The position numbers and the translations under genes were made by a program. From positions 1 through 11,943 of the forward strand of contig CAYYZY010000228.1 of the NCBI GenBank assembly GCA_964475955.1: DNA of 11,943 nucleotides. The letters run 5' to 3'. Below the pieces are notes generated by a model. The model was given only the letters and a program-made list of their open reading frames with translations. It made no database searches and was not told the origin of the DNA. Shown here one piece after another: positions 1-6,756 of this stretch; positions within the stretch are counted from its first letter, which is position 1, and each line of letters opens with the position of its first letter. The DNA comes from DATKZH01 sp964475955 (GTDB lineage Bacteria; Planctomycetota; Planctomycetia; Pirellulales; Thermoguttaceae).

Positions 1-1577
1 AGGTCGTCATCCTCGGCGGGGGGCCCAATCGCATCGGGCAGGGGATCGAGTTCGACTACTGCTGCTGCCACGCCAGCTTCGCCCTGCGCGACCTGGGGAT
101 CGAGTCGATCATGGTCAACTCGAACCCCGAGACCGTGAGCACCGACTACGACACCAGCGACCTCCTCTTCTTCGAGCCGCTGACGACCGAAGACGTGCTG
201 AACATCTGCGACCGCGTCCAGCCCGACGGCGTGATCGTCCAGTTCGGCGGGCAGACGCCGTTGAACCTGTCGCGGGCCCTGGCCAACGCGGGCGTGCCGA
301 TCATCGGCACGACCGTCGACACGATCGAAGACACCGAGGACCGCGAGAAATTCAAGGCGCTGCTCGAACGGCTCGACCTGAAGCAGCCCGCCAACGGCAT
401 CGCCCGAAACATGGCCCAGGCACGGGTCGAGGTCGCCCGGGTCGGCTTTCCCGCGCTGGTGCGGCCGAGCTTCGTGTTGGGGGGCCGGGCGATGGAGATC
501 TGCTACGACGGCACGCAGTTCGACCGGTTCATCGCCGAGGCCTTCCTCGCCGCCCAGGGGCAGCCGGTGCTCATCGACCGCTTCCTGGAAGACGCCACCG
601 AGGTCGACGTCGACGCCATCGCCGACGGCGAGCAGGTGATCGTGGCCGGCGTGATGGAGCATATCGAGGAGGCGGGCGTCCACTCGGGCGACTCGGCCTG
701 CGCCATCCCGCCCTACAACCTGCCCGAAGTGGTCGTCGACGAGATCCGGGAGGCCACCGCGGCGATGGCCCGCGAACTCGGCGTCAAGGGCCTGATGAAC
801 GTGCAGTACGCGGTGAAGGAGGAAGAGGGGCGCCCGGTCGTCTACGTGATCGAGGTCAACCCGCGGGCGAGCCGGACGGTGCCGTTTGTCTCCAAGGCGA
901 CGGGCATGCCGTTGGCCAAGGCGGCGGCGAAGGTGATGGTGGGCGTGTCGCTGGCCGAGCAGGGCTATCGGGCCGAGCCGGTTCCGGCGTACGTTTCGGT
1001 CAAGGAGGCCGTTTTCCCGTTCGCCAAGTTCGCCGGGGTCGACATCGTGCTCGGGCCCGAAATGAAGTCGACCGGCGAGGTGATGGGCGTGAGCGAGCGG
1101 TTCCCGATCGCGTTTGCCAAGAGCCAATTGGCCGCCGGCACGCTACTGCCCGAGAGCGGCCGCGTCTTCGTCAGCGTGGCCGACCGCTCCAAGGACGCGG
1201 TGGTCGACCTGGCGAAACGCCTGGATCAAATGGGCTACGAGCTGCTGGCCAGCCGCGGTACGGCGAAGCGGCTGGAGGAGGCGGGCATCCCGGTCCAGAC
1301 GCTCAAGAAGATCCAGGAAGGCCACCCCAACGTGCTCGACTACATGCTCAACGGCCAGCTCCAGCTCGTGTTGAACACGCCCAGCGGCAAGGGCGCCCGA
1401 ACCGCGGAGGGCAAGATCCGCGCGACGGCCGTCGCCCACGGCATCGCCTGCCTCACCACGGTACAGGCCGCCGAGGCGGCCGTCCGCGCCATGGAGGCGA
1501 TGCGCGAAGAGACCATGGCCGTCGAGCCCGTCCAGGACCGCTTCCCCAACTACGGCAAGGCGGGCGTTGGCGGGTAG
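1..1577 (+). CDS. carB: Carbamoyl-phosphate synthase large subunit, C-terminal half (5' partial)
   Basis: This is the second half of the large subunit that makes carbamoyl phosphate from bicarbonate, ATP and glutamine-derived ammonia for pyrimidine and arginine synthesis in the cytoplasm. The frame is already open at base 3, and the first complete codons read VVILGGGPNRIGQGIEFDYC, the start of the second synthetase half. About 524 residues remain of a protein that is usually near 1,070, so the N-terminal half lies off the left edge. Visible blocks are NPETVSTDYDTSD, the VQFGGQTPLNL stretch, RPSFVLGGRAMEI of the ATP-grasp fold, EVDVDAIADG, GVHSGDSAC, and VIEVNPRASRTVPFVSKATG with its metal-binding acidic and asparagine residues. 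The last ~140 residues are the MGS-like allosteric domain, including the NTPSG stretch that matches the effector-binding NTTSG of E. coli. The frame is intact to a TAG stop. The partner carA is not in the window. Confidence 0.97.
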   Translation, partial: VVILGGGPNRIGQGIEFDYCCCHASFALRDLGIESIMVNSNPETVSTDYDTSDLLFFEPLTTEDVLNICDRVQPDGVIVQFGGQTPLNLSRALANAGVPIIGTTVDTIEDTEDREKFKALLERLDLKQPANGIARNMAQARVEVARVGFPALVRPSFVLGGRAMEICYDGTQFDRFIAEAFLAAQGQPVLIDRFLEDATEVDVDAIADGEQVIVAGVMEHIEEAGVHSGDSACAIPPYNLPEVVVDEIREATAAMARELGVKGLMNVQYAVKEEEGRPVVYVIEVNPRASRTVPFVSKATGMPLAKAAAKVMVGVSLAEQGYRAEPVPAYVSVKEAVFPFAKFAGVDIVLGPEMKSTGEVMGVSERFPIAFAKSQLAAGTLLPESGRVFVSVADRSKDAVVDLAKRLDQMGYELLASRGTAKRLEEAGIPVQTLKKIQEGHPNVLDYMLNGQLQLVLNTPSGKGARTAEGKIRATAVAHGIACLTTVQAAEAAVRAMEAMREETMAVEPVQDRFPNYGKAGVGG

Positions 1578-1824
1578 CGAGCCAAGCTGGCACGGCGCCT
1601 CGCGCGATCCATCACTCAGAGAAGGCGTCGTTCGCCGCATTTCGCGAACGGCTGACCTGCATATGTCAATGCGCGTTGGGGGGCCCCCGCGGCACGGATG
1701 CCGAGAGGGCGTTGCGAGCATGGTTCTTCGCCTGTGGGCGACACGAATCGGCTTGCTCTGCGTGGAGGAATCCGTGCAACCGAACGCCCGAAAAATCCCT
1801 TTCCCGTCCTCCAAAAAACCGCCC
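1578..1824. other. Intergenic DNA after carB, with local inverted repeats
   Basis: No convincing gene is seen on either strand: open frames here lack the G/C-ending codons of the true genes and match no family I recognise. A 7-bp inverted repeat at 1629-1635/1644-1650 with an 8-base loop could help end carB transcription, but no T-run follows it. A second pairing, 1692-1699 with 1770-1777 (8 bp), encloses shorter stems at 1716-1720/1754-1758 and 1728-1732/1737-1741. The right part has A-tracts at 1791-1795 and 1813-1818 just ahead of the promoter at 1825. Confidence 0.5.
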
Positions 1825-1853
1825 TTGACGCCATCGGGCAAATTCCATATTCT
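1825..1853 (+). promoter_or_regulatory. Strong sigma70-type promoter upstream of the ncRNA candidate
   Basis: TTGACG at 1825-1830 and TATTCT at 1848-1853 are separated by exactly 17 bases, each matching the housekeeping consensus at five (-35) and four (-10) positions. A-tracts at 1791-1795 and 1813-1818, about two helical turns apart, lie just upstream and resemble an UP element. Predicted transcription start is near 1860. No protein gene follows on this strand. Confidence 0.6.
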
Positions 1854-1859
1854 CGCCGC

Positions 1860-2149
1860 CCTTGAGGGAAAACATGGCCGCCCACGGAAGGGCGGCATCG
1901 AGAGGCCGGGAGGCTTCTTGAACCGGAGGGTCTGCACGGGGCCGCGCCGCCAAGCGCGTGTCTGCGACCCGCGAAGCGCAATGCCCAAGGCACGGACGTC
2001 TCCGGGCGCGCTTCGAGGTAACACTCAGGGCGGTATCATCCCCCTGCGCAACGAGTCCGCACGGGCTGGTTGCGAACCATCCAATCGCTCCCGGAAAAGT
2101 CAAGTGTCCTTTGCCCCCCTGGGACGCAGCCTTTCCGGGGGCTTTTTTT
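1860..2149 (+). ncRNA. Candidate structured non-coding RNA, family not recognised
   Basis: A transcript from the promoter at 1825-1853 to the terminator at 2113-2149 would be about 290 nt. It has no credible coding frame but folds locally into several strong hairpins. These are 1877-1883/1890-1896 (7 bp, 6-base loop); 1901-1907/1912-1918 (7 bp with one G-U, closed by a GNRA-type GGGA tetraloop); 1972-1979/2008-2015 (8 perfect bp, enclosing a small 1982-1985/1989-1992 hairpin); and 2047-2052/2069-2074 stacked through a single mismatch on 2054-2058/2063-2067 with a GCAC tetraloop. I do not see the landmarks of tmRNA, RNase P RNA, SRP RNA or a known riboswitch. No + strand gene follows the terminator, so a cis-acting leader is less likely than a trans-acting or housekeeping RNA. 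The boundaries are predicted, not measured. Confidence 0.55.
2113..2149 (+). terminator. Intrinsic terminator of the ncRNA candidate
   Basis: A six-base G+C stem pairs 2113-2118 with 2137-2142 and is followed directly by seven T (2143-2149). Inner pairs 2121-2124/2133-2136 extend the hairpin past a two-base bulge. It reads on the + strand and does not serve the SH3-domain gene, which approaches from the other side and ends at 2302. Confidence 0.75.
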
Positions 2150-2301
2150 GCGCGCCGCGCTCCCGCCGACCTCGCCGCGCGGGGAATTCGTCGGCCGTGG
2201 GCTTCGCCCGACAGAGAGAGAGGAAGGGCGAGAACTTGCCGCGCAGTACACGGCTCAAGAGCGGCCGAGGCCCTTCCCTTCAGCAGATCGTCAGCGGCGC
2301 G

Positions 2302-3723
2302 TCAGCGGACCGTCGTGGCGCCGAGAAGGTGGACGTTTTTGGCGGTGACGTGCCCGGCGCGGCCGTCGGGCAGGTAGCCGCGGCTGCCGTTGACGCCGAT
2401 CTGCCGACCCACGTAGTAGTTGAGCTTCACGCCGGGGGCGGGCGTCACGTAGCAGCGGAGCTCGTTCTTCTCGTCGACCAGGGCGTACGGGGGGACCCCC
2501 AACCTGGCGGGAACCACCCGAACCAGGCGCCCGTCGCCGTCGAAACGGCCCGTGGCGCCGGGTTCCGGTTGGGCGCGATCCCGCTGCTCGGACAACTCGG
2601 CCAACCGCCGGTTCCGCCGCTGGGTGGCCATGCGCGTTCCGGCTACCGCGTCGTAGCGGCGTTTGATGTCTTGCGACTGGGCGATCTTGTTGGCCACCAG
2701 GCGCGCCCGGCCCCGCTCCACCGCGGTCGCCGCTTCGCTCAGAAGCGATCGAGCACGCAGGGCCAACTCGTCGAGCTTCCAAACGGTCGGCTCCTCGGCG
2801 AGCATGACGGCCAGTTCCATGTCGATCTCGCGGAGCGCTTCCTGGAACTCCTCGGGCGAGAGGCGTCGCAGGGTCGCTTCCCCCTCCGGCTCACGCGCCG
2901 GCTCGACGAACTTGTTGGTTCGGCCGGTTCGGCCCGACCGCTCCGCTCGGCGGGGCGTCGGCTTCGGCGCAGAAGCGCGCTCGGCGGGGGCGGGCCCGGG
3001 TTCGGCCCCGGCCTCGGCGGCCGCGGGGGAGGGCCTCGTCGTCGACCAGTAGTCGAGCCGGCGAACGTCGGCCGCGCGGGTCGGATCTTCCGCGTGTGCC
3101 GTGCGCCGGGGGGCGGGGGCGGCCTGCTCGTTGCTCGCGTCATTTCGGGCGACGTGCTCCGTGGCCCTGCGCCCGCGCTCGACCAAGGGGCTGTAGTCGG
3201 AAGAGGCCTTCCGAACCCCGCTGTAGAGGTAGTTCCGGTCGACGTACTTGCCGTACACCCAGCGGAACTCCCCCGACGGCGGGGAAATCTTGTACCAGGT
3301 GTCGGCCTCGGCGCCGGTGCCGAGGTTCTCGTCGTCGAGGATCTCGACGATTTCCCCTTCGTGCAGCCGTACCTGGATGACGTCGCGGATGTCGCTGAAG
3401 TCGCTCCCCACCCGGGCGGCCACGCGGTCGCCGGTGATCGTGGCCAGGCCATCGTCGCCCACTTCCAGGTAGCGCCCCGAGACCCAGGCGAAACTTCCCT
3501 CGACCGGCCGGATGGCGCACCACCCGCCGGGGTCGTGGCGGTAGACCTCCACGCGGTCGCCGGTATTCAGCTTGCTGGTCGGGTAGTAGTTTCTGCCGGG
3601 GCCGCTGCGCACGTAGACCTCGTCGGCGTTGATGTGGGCCGTGTAGGGGAACTGCTGTTGGCCAAGCACCGGCCCGGAGAACAAAGCCCAAAGTGCGGCG
3701 ACGGTGGCAACACAGGCGCGCAT
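2302..3723 (-). CDS. Secreted multi-SH3-domain protein
   Basis: A 473-residue exported protein of unknown exact role. Residues 1-21 are a signal peptide ending near VLG-QQQ. Residues ~25-88 form a bacterial SH3 domain (VYVRSGPGRNYYPT, WCAIRP, FAWVSGRYL). Residues ~92-163 form a second one (ARVGSDFSDIRDVIQVRLHEGE, TWYKISPP, FRWVYGKYV). A disordered Pro/Ala/Arg-rich linker (~165-285) and a charged helical segment (~288-385) follow. A C-terminal module (~390-473; YALVDE, YVTPAPGV, VGRQIGVNGSRGY) resembles the end of many planctomycete SH3 proteins. Such domains usually bind cell-wall peptides or proteins in the envelope; that role is inferred here. The start is supported by AGGAGGGG at 3730-3737, six bases before ATG. 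A promoter candidate lies at 3801-3829. The gene is divergent from the small secreted-protein gene at 4019. No catalytic domain is present. Confidence 0.88.
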   Translation of the reverse strand: MRACVATVAALWALFSGPVLGQQQFPYTAHINADEVYVRSGPGRNYYPTSKLNTGDRVEVYRHDPGGWCAIRPVEGSFAWVSGRYLEVGDDGLATITGDRVAARVGSDFSDIRDVIQVRLHEGEIVEILDDENLGTGAEADTWYKISPPSGEFRWVYGKYVDRNYLYSGVRKASSDYSPLVERGRRATEHVARNDASNEQAAPAPRRTAHAEDPTRAADVRRLDYWSTTRPSPAAAEAGAEPGPAPAERASAPKPTPRRAERSGRTGRTNKFVEPAREPEGEATLRRLSPEEFQEALREIDMELAVMLAEEPTVWKLDELALRARSLLSEAATAVERGRARLVANKIAQSQDIKRRYDAVAGTRMATQRRNRRLAELSEQRDRAQPEPGATGRFDGDGRLVRVVPARLGVPPYALVDEKNELRCYVTPAPGVKLNYYVGRQIGVNGSRGYLPDGRAGHVTAKNVHLLGATTVR

Positions 3724-3729
3724 CGAAAT

Positions 3730-3737
3730 CCCCTCCT
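3730..3737 (-). promoter_or_regulatory. Strong ribosome binding site of the SH3-domain gene
   Basis: Read on the minus strand this is AGGAGGGG, six bases before the ATG at 3723. It is the strongest Shine-Dalgarno match in the window and fixes the start. Confidence 0.75.
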
Positions 3738-3800
3738 GGCACGAGGGCCCATCGCTTGGGGCGATAGCTGCGAGAAGATCGAGGAAAGGTGGACCGCGGG

Positions 3801-3829
3801 CTTGTAGCGAAAACGCCCGACTCGCTCAA
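3801..3829 (-). promoter_or_regulatory. Putative promoter of the SH3-domain gene
   Basis: On the minus strand TTGAGC (3829-3824) and TACAAG (3806-3801) are 17 bases apart, four of six consensus matches each. The predicted start near 3794 gives a ~70-base leader containing a small hairpin (3751-3755/3761-3765). The same TACAAG hexamer occurs in the divergent promoter at 3928-3956. Confidence 0.35.
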
Positions 3830-3927
3830 GGCCAATTGAGAAGCGGAGGAAGGGGGCCCCTCGCACGCTGGGCAAGCTGCGACGGCTAGGGGGCCTCCGG
3901 GCAGGTTTAGCGGCGGCCGGGCTGGTC

Positions 3928-3956
3928 TTGCATCGGTCGGGCAATTCGGATACAAG
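3928..3956 (+). promoter_or_regulatory. Putative promoter of the small secreted-protein gene
   Basis: TTGCAT (3928-3933) and TACAAG (3951-3956) are separated by 17 bases. The predicted start lies ~55 bases ahead of the ATG at 4019. The -10 hexamer is identical to that of the divergent SH3-gene promoter. Confidence 0.35.
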
Positions 3957-4018
3957 CCCCCCCGCTCATCCCTTTCTCCGGCCGTCCGTTTCGCCCCGCT
4001 CGATGGAGGCAGATGCCG

Positions 4019-4444
4019 ATGCCCCGGTACGCTCTCACCCGCCTGGTTTCGTTCGTTGCGCTTCTGGTGCTCTCGTCCACGATCACACGGGCCGCCACCC
4101 CGGTCGAGCTCGACGCCGAGAGGATCAAGGCCGGCCTGCGAACCACCGAGATCGAGGAGGACGGCTTCGTCGACCGCGCGCTGAGGCTGGTCGAGGAGGG
4201 CAAGCTCTCGGCGGCCACCGTGCAAAGCACGTTCGTCTGGGCCCGCAAGAAATCGGTGCACAAGTTCCAGCATTTCCGGTACGGCCTGCTGGAACGGACG
4301 CCCAACGCCGCCGTACGCCGGGAGCTGGCGACCGGCCAGGCGCCGGCGCCGCCCGAGCCGACTCCCTCGCTGGGCCAACGCGTGGTCGCGCGGATTCGGC
4401 GCCTCTTCTCGTTCTTGCCCTCGGTCCACGCGCTGCTAAAATGA
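4019..4444 (+). CDS. Small secreted protein of unknown function
   Basis: This 141-residue product has an N-terminal signal peptide (ALTRLVSFVALLVLSS core, probable cleavage after TRA). The mature part begins ATPVELDAERIKAGL and holds two amphipathic helices. A conserved-looking core follows (STFVWARKKSVHKFQHFRYGL, listed as residues ~78-98), then a Pro-rich spacer and a basic tail. No enzyme motif is visible. The aromatic/basic core recalls short exported proteins common in planctomycetes, but I know no function for them. Two in-frame ATGs exist. I chose 4019 because GGAGG at 4005-4009 sits nine bases away, against only three for the ATG at 4013; using 4013 adds two residues (MP). The CBS-domain gene follows after 140 bases with no clear terminator or promoter between, so co-transcription is possible. 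Confidence 0.75.
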   Translation: MPRYALTRLVSFVALLVLSSTITRAATPVELDAERIKAGLRTTEIEEDGFVDRALRLVEEGKLSAATVQSTFVWARKKSVHKFQHFRYGLLERTPNAAVRRELATGQAPAPPEPTPSLGQRVVARIRRLFSFLPSVHALLK

Positions 4445-4584
4445 CCCCGCGAGTGGAGGGTCGGCCGCGGCCGTTGCGTCGTCCCGCCACGGGGGGGCTC
4501 GTCGCTCGCTGCTCGCGACTCGACCCCAGCCACCCACCGCCGCGCAACGAGCAGCTCTCGGGGCCAACACGCGAGGTCGTCGCC

Positions 4585-4980
4585 ATGCCAACGACTTACA
4601 AGGCGGAAGACATCATGGTCCGGGACCTGATCACGGTCCGCCCGGAGACCGACGCGTACGACGCCATCGCGCTATTGCTCAAGCATCGCATCTCGGGGAT
4701 GCCGGTGGTCGATTCCTCGGGCAAGCTCCTGGGGATCCTCTCGGAGCGGGACTGCCTAAAGACGCTGCTCGACTCGCGGTACCACAACATGCCGACCGCG
4801 CCGGTGCGGGAGCTGATGACGACCGAGGTGAAGACGATCCGTCCCGACCTGGGCCTCGTCGAGATCGCCGACCTGTTCGTCAACGGCAAGTTCCGCCGTC
4901 TGCCGGTCGTCGACCAGGGCCGGCTGGTGGGCCAGATCAGCCGCAAGGACGTGCTCCGGGTCATCCATGAAAAGCACTAG
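4585..4980 (+). CDS. Two-CBS-domain protein
   Basis: A 131-residue cytoplasmic protein made of one tandem CBS pair (Bateman module) and nothing else. CBS1 covers ~8-62 (AEDIMVRDLITVRP, ALLLKHRISGMPVVD, LLGILSERDCLKTL). CBS2 covers ~77-129 (ELMTTEVKTIRPD, EIADLFVNGKFRRLPVVD, LVGQISRKDVLRVI). Such stand-alone modules sense adenine nucleotides and regulate partner proteins; neither ligand nor partner can be named from this sequence. The open frame extends upstream to 3928 without a stop, but that part overlaps the secreted-protein gene in another frame and has no family likeness. The ATG at 4585 begins the domain directly, with GAGG nine bases before it. It converges on the phosphatase gene with only 23 bases between the stops, and a small GC-rich hairpin lies there. 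Confidence 0.9.
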   Translation: MPTTYKAEDIMVRDLITVRPETDAYDAIALLLKHRISGMPVVDSSGKLLGILSERDCLKTLLDSRYHNMPTAPVRELMTTEVKTIRPDLGLVEIADLFVNGKFRRLPVVDQGRLVGQISRKDVLRVIHEKH

Positions 4981-5003
4981 GGGCTAGACATCTGCCCGGG
5001 CCC

Positions 5004-6449
5004 TCAAGGGGCGGGGCCAACGAACTCAACGGCCACGACCGTCTGGTCGTCGGCCGGCGCGCGCCCGCGACGATGCGACGCAAGATCCGCTTCCAGGACG
5101 CGCAGCGCCTCCGCCAGAACGGCCCCTCGGGCTCGGCGGAACGTTTCTGCCAACCGGTCGCGTCCGAAGAGCTCTCCCTCGGGACTCAATGCTTCGGTGA
5201 TTCCGTCGGTGACGACCAGAAGTCGGTCTCCCTCGCCGATTTCGATGGTCTCGGTTTCCCATGCGGCGTCTTCGAGCACTCCGAGCATCAAGCCGGTGGC
5301 CGGCAGACGCCGCAGCGGACCGTGGGGCGAAAGAAGGAGGCCGATTTCGTGGCCCGCGCTGGCGTAACGCAGGCTCATCGCGCGGCGGTCGAAGAAGGCC
5401 AGGAACATCGAGGCGAAGTTGTCGGTCGGGTATGCGACCGTCAAACGCTCGTTGATGAAGCCGAGGACTTCGCCCGGATCGTCGTGGCGGTCGCTCGCGT
5501 GCGACAGCAGCGCTTTGAGCATCGTGGCACTCAACGCGGCGGGCACGCCGTGGCCCGACACGTCGGCGACGCAGATCACGCCCACTCCCCCGGGGAGGCT
5601 GAAGACGTCGTAGAAGTCGCCCGCCACCTCCTCCGCAGGTCGATACCAGTGTGCCACATGGAACCCGGGAACGTCGACCGTTTCGGGCAGCAGTTGCTCT
5701 TGTATCCGCCGGGCCCTGTCCATCTCCAATCGACGTCGCCGATCCACTTCGGCCAGCGACGAGCTCATCGTGTTGACGGCTTCGGCGAGGTAGTTGAATT
5801 CCCTGCTGCCGGAAGTTCGGGCGCGCGTGCCCAGTTCCCCCTCGCCGATGCGGCGCACGGTCTCGACGAGTTGCTGCAGCGGCCCGGTGGCCATGCGAAG
5901 GAAAACCGCATTGACGGCGACCGCCACGAGGAGAAGGAGCACGACGATCCTGAGCAGGCGCCACACGATCTGCCCTCGTACGGCCCGCCGGATGTTCGTG
6001 AGGTACTCCGACACGTAAACCGTGACGTCTTCGCGGGACGCGCTTCCGACGACGAGCCGCCGGTCGCCGATGGTCGCGGAATGGGTCGGCGAGTCGGCGG
6101 CCGCTTCCATGGCCTCGAGGATCTCCGCCGAAGCGCGGTGGTGGGCCAGGGCCTGGAGCGTGTCTCCGCCCAGGCGAACCGCGATGTGGTGTCCCGGCGA
6201 CTGGGGCTCCCGCATGGCGCCGCACACCGAGTCGACGTAGTCCTGCACCGCCTTCGTGCCCCGGTCTCGCACGCGGAGAATCCCGGGAAGGAGCGTCTTG
6301 GCCTCTTCCTGCAACGACACGTGCTTCTCGTCGACCCGTTCGGCGATCCCTCCGGAATAGTCGAGGACCAGGAAGACCGCCAACGGCACAAGCATGGCCG
6401 CATTCACGGCCACAAGAAGGCGATATCGGATGCTCCACGGCTTGAACAT
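5004..6449 (-). CDS. Membrane HAMP-domain SpoIIE/RsbU-type protein serine phosphatase
   Basis: A 481-residue signalling phosphatase. The layout is a short cytoplasmic start, TM1 (~10-30), an extracytoplasmic sensor region (~31-160), TM2 (~163-187), a HAMP domain (~186-238), a linking helix with RRIQEQLLPE, and the PPM/SpoIIE catalytic domain (~262-476). Metal-binding motifs are complete: GDFYDVF with D278 and D281, VADVSGHG with D296, VTDGITEA with D415, and ADDQTVV with D467/D468. RYASAGHE (~361-368) is also typical. RsbU-like enzymes dephosphorylate anti-anti-sigma factors; no STAS protein or anti-sigma kinase is nearby, so the substrate is unknown. The frame is open 148 codons further upstream, but the ATG at 6449 starts directly before TM1 and has GAGGAG seven bases ahead. 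It is divergent from htrA. Confidence 0.92.
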   Translation of the reverse strand: MFKPWSIRYRLLVAVNAAMLVPLAVFLVLDYSGGIAERVDEKHVSLQEEAKTLLPGILRVRDRGTKAVQDYVDSVCGAMREPQSPGHHIAVRLGGDTLQALAHHRASAEILEAMEAAADSPTHSATIGDRRLVVGSASREDVTVYVSEYLTNIRRAVRGQIVWRLLRIVVLLLLVAVAVNAVFLRMATGPLQQLVETVRRIGEGELGTRARTSGSREFNYLAEAVNTMSSSLAEVDRRRRLEMDRARRIQEQLLPETVDVPGFHVAHWYRPAEEVAGDFYDVFSLPGGVGVICVADVSGHGVPAALSATMLKALLSHASDRHDDPGEVLGFINERLTVAYPTDNFASMFLAFFDRRAMSLRYASAGHEIGLLLSPHGPLRRLPATGLMLGVLEDAAWETETIEIGEGDRLLVVTDGITEALSPEGELFGRDRLAETFRRARGAVLAEALRVLEADLASHRRGRAPADDQTVVAVEFVGPAP

Positions 6450-6539
6450 ATCCGGACTCCTCTCCAATCCGCCGCGCGGTCCTCCGCCCCGGTAGGCCGC
6501 AGGCGGCTCGCCTTCACTCGCACTCGGCCCCCAGGCACC

Positions 6540-6545
6540 AGTATA
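6540..6545 (-). promoter_or_regulatory. Putative -10 element of the phosphatase gene
   Basis: TATACT on the minus strand, 90 bases before the ATG at 6449, matches five of six consensus positions. No good -35 hexamer is seen at the expected distance (CGCCGG at 17 bases), so an activator may be needed or the call may be wrong. Confidence 0.35.
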
Positions 6546-6661
6546 CCCGGCTTGCCGCGGAGCCGGCGCGACACGGGCGAAGACGCGTTTCCCCGTGGAC
6601 CGTGAGAGGCCTTTTGAGGAACGAGCCCCCGCCGCTCCTTCCCCCGGCTCCCCAGGCTGCC

Positions 6662-6667
6662 TATACT
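6662..6667 (+). promoter_or_regulatory. Putative -10 element of the HtrA-like protease gene
   Basis: TATACT, 89 bases before the ATG at 6757, with only a weak TTCCCC at the -35 distance (17-base spacer, 6639-6644). The leader starts with a 5-bp hairpin at about 6670-6683. It mirrors the TATACT of the divergent phosphatase gene. Confidence 0.4.
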
Positions 6668-6756
6668 CAAAGCCCTGGGGCTTCGGCCCGCGACATCGGC
6701 GCCGGCCTCGGATTGCCGCCCCCTCCTGCCACGACCAGTCGAACGGCGGACCGACC

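Noticed and set aside
1874..1921. A 15-residue frame starting just inside the RNA candidate, with GAGGG ahead of its ATG
   Set aside because: Very short, and it overlaps two strong hairpins. Without conservation it cannot be told from chance, although a leader peptide is not excluded.
1143..2024. A 293-codon minus-strand frame over the carB end and the intergenic region
   Set aside because: Antisense to carB, with no domain or plausible start signal. Arg/Leu/Gly-rich composition is typical of shadow frames.
1860..2149. Identity as tmRNA, RNase P RNA, SRP RNA, 6S RNA or a riboswitch
   Set aside because: I looked for the tRNA-like end and tag frame, the RNase P GAGGAAAGUCC/ACAGAAA motifs, the SRP GGAAGGAAGCAGCC loop and common riboswitch cores. 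None is present, and no downstream gene supports a riboswitch.
1567..3807. A 746-codon open frame on the + strand
   Set aside because: It runs through the ncRNA candidate and antisense to the SH3-domain gene. Its product is low-complexity Gly/Arg/Val-rich sequence with no domain; it is a by-product of high GC.
4981..5003. A bidirectional terminator between the CBS and phosphatase genes
   Set aside because: A short GC-rich hairpin exists around 4995-5015, but it is weak, partly inside the phosphatase stop region, and has no T-run on either strand.
5073..6605. A 510-codon + strand frame opposite the phosphatase gene
   Set aside because: Exactly antisense to a gene with complete catalytic motifs; its own product shows no domain.
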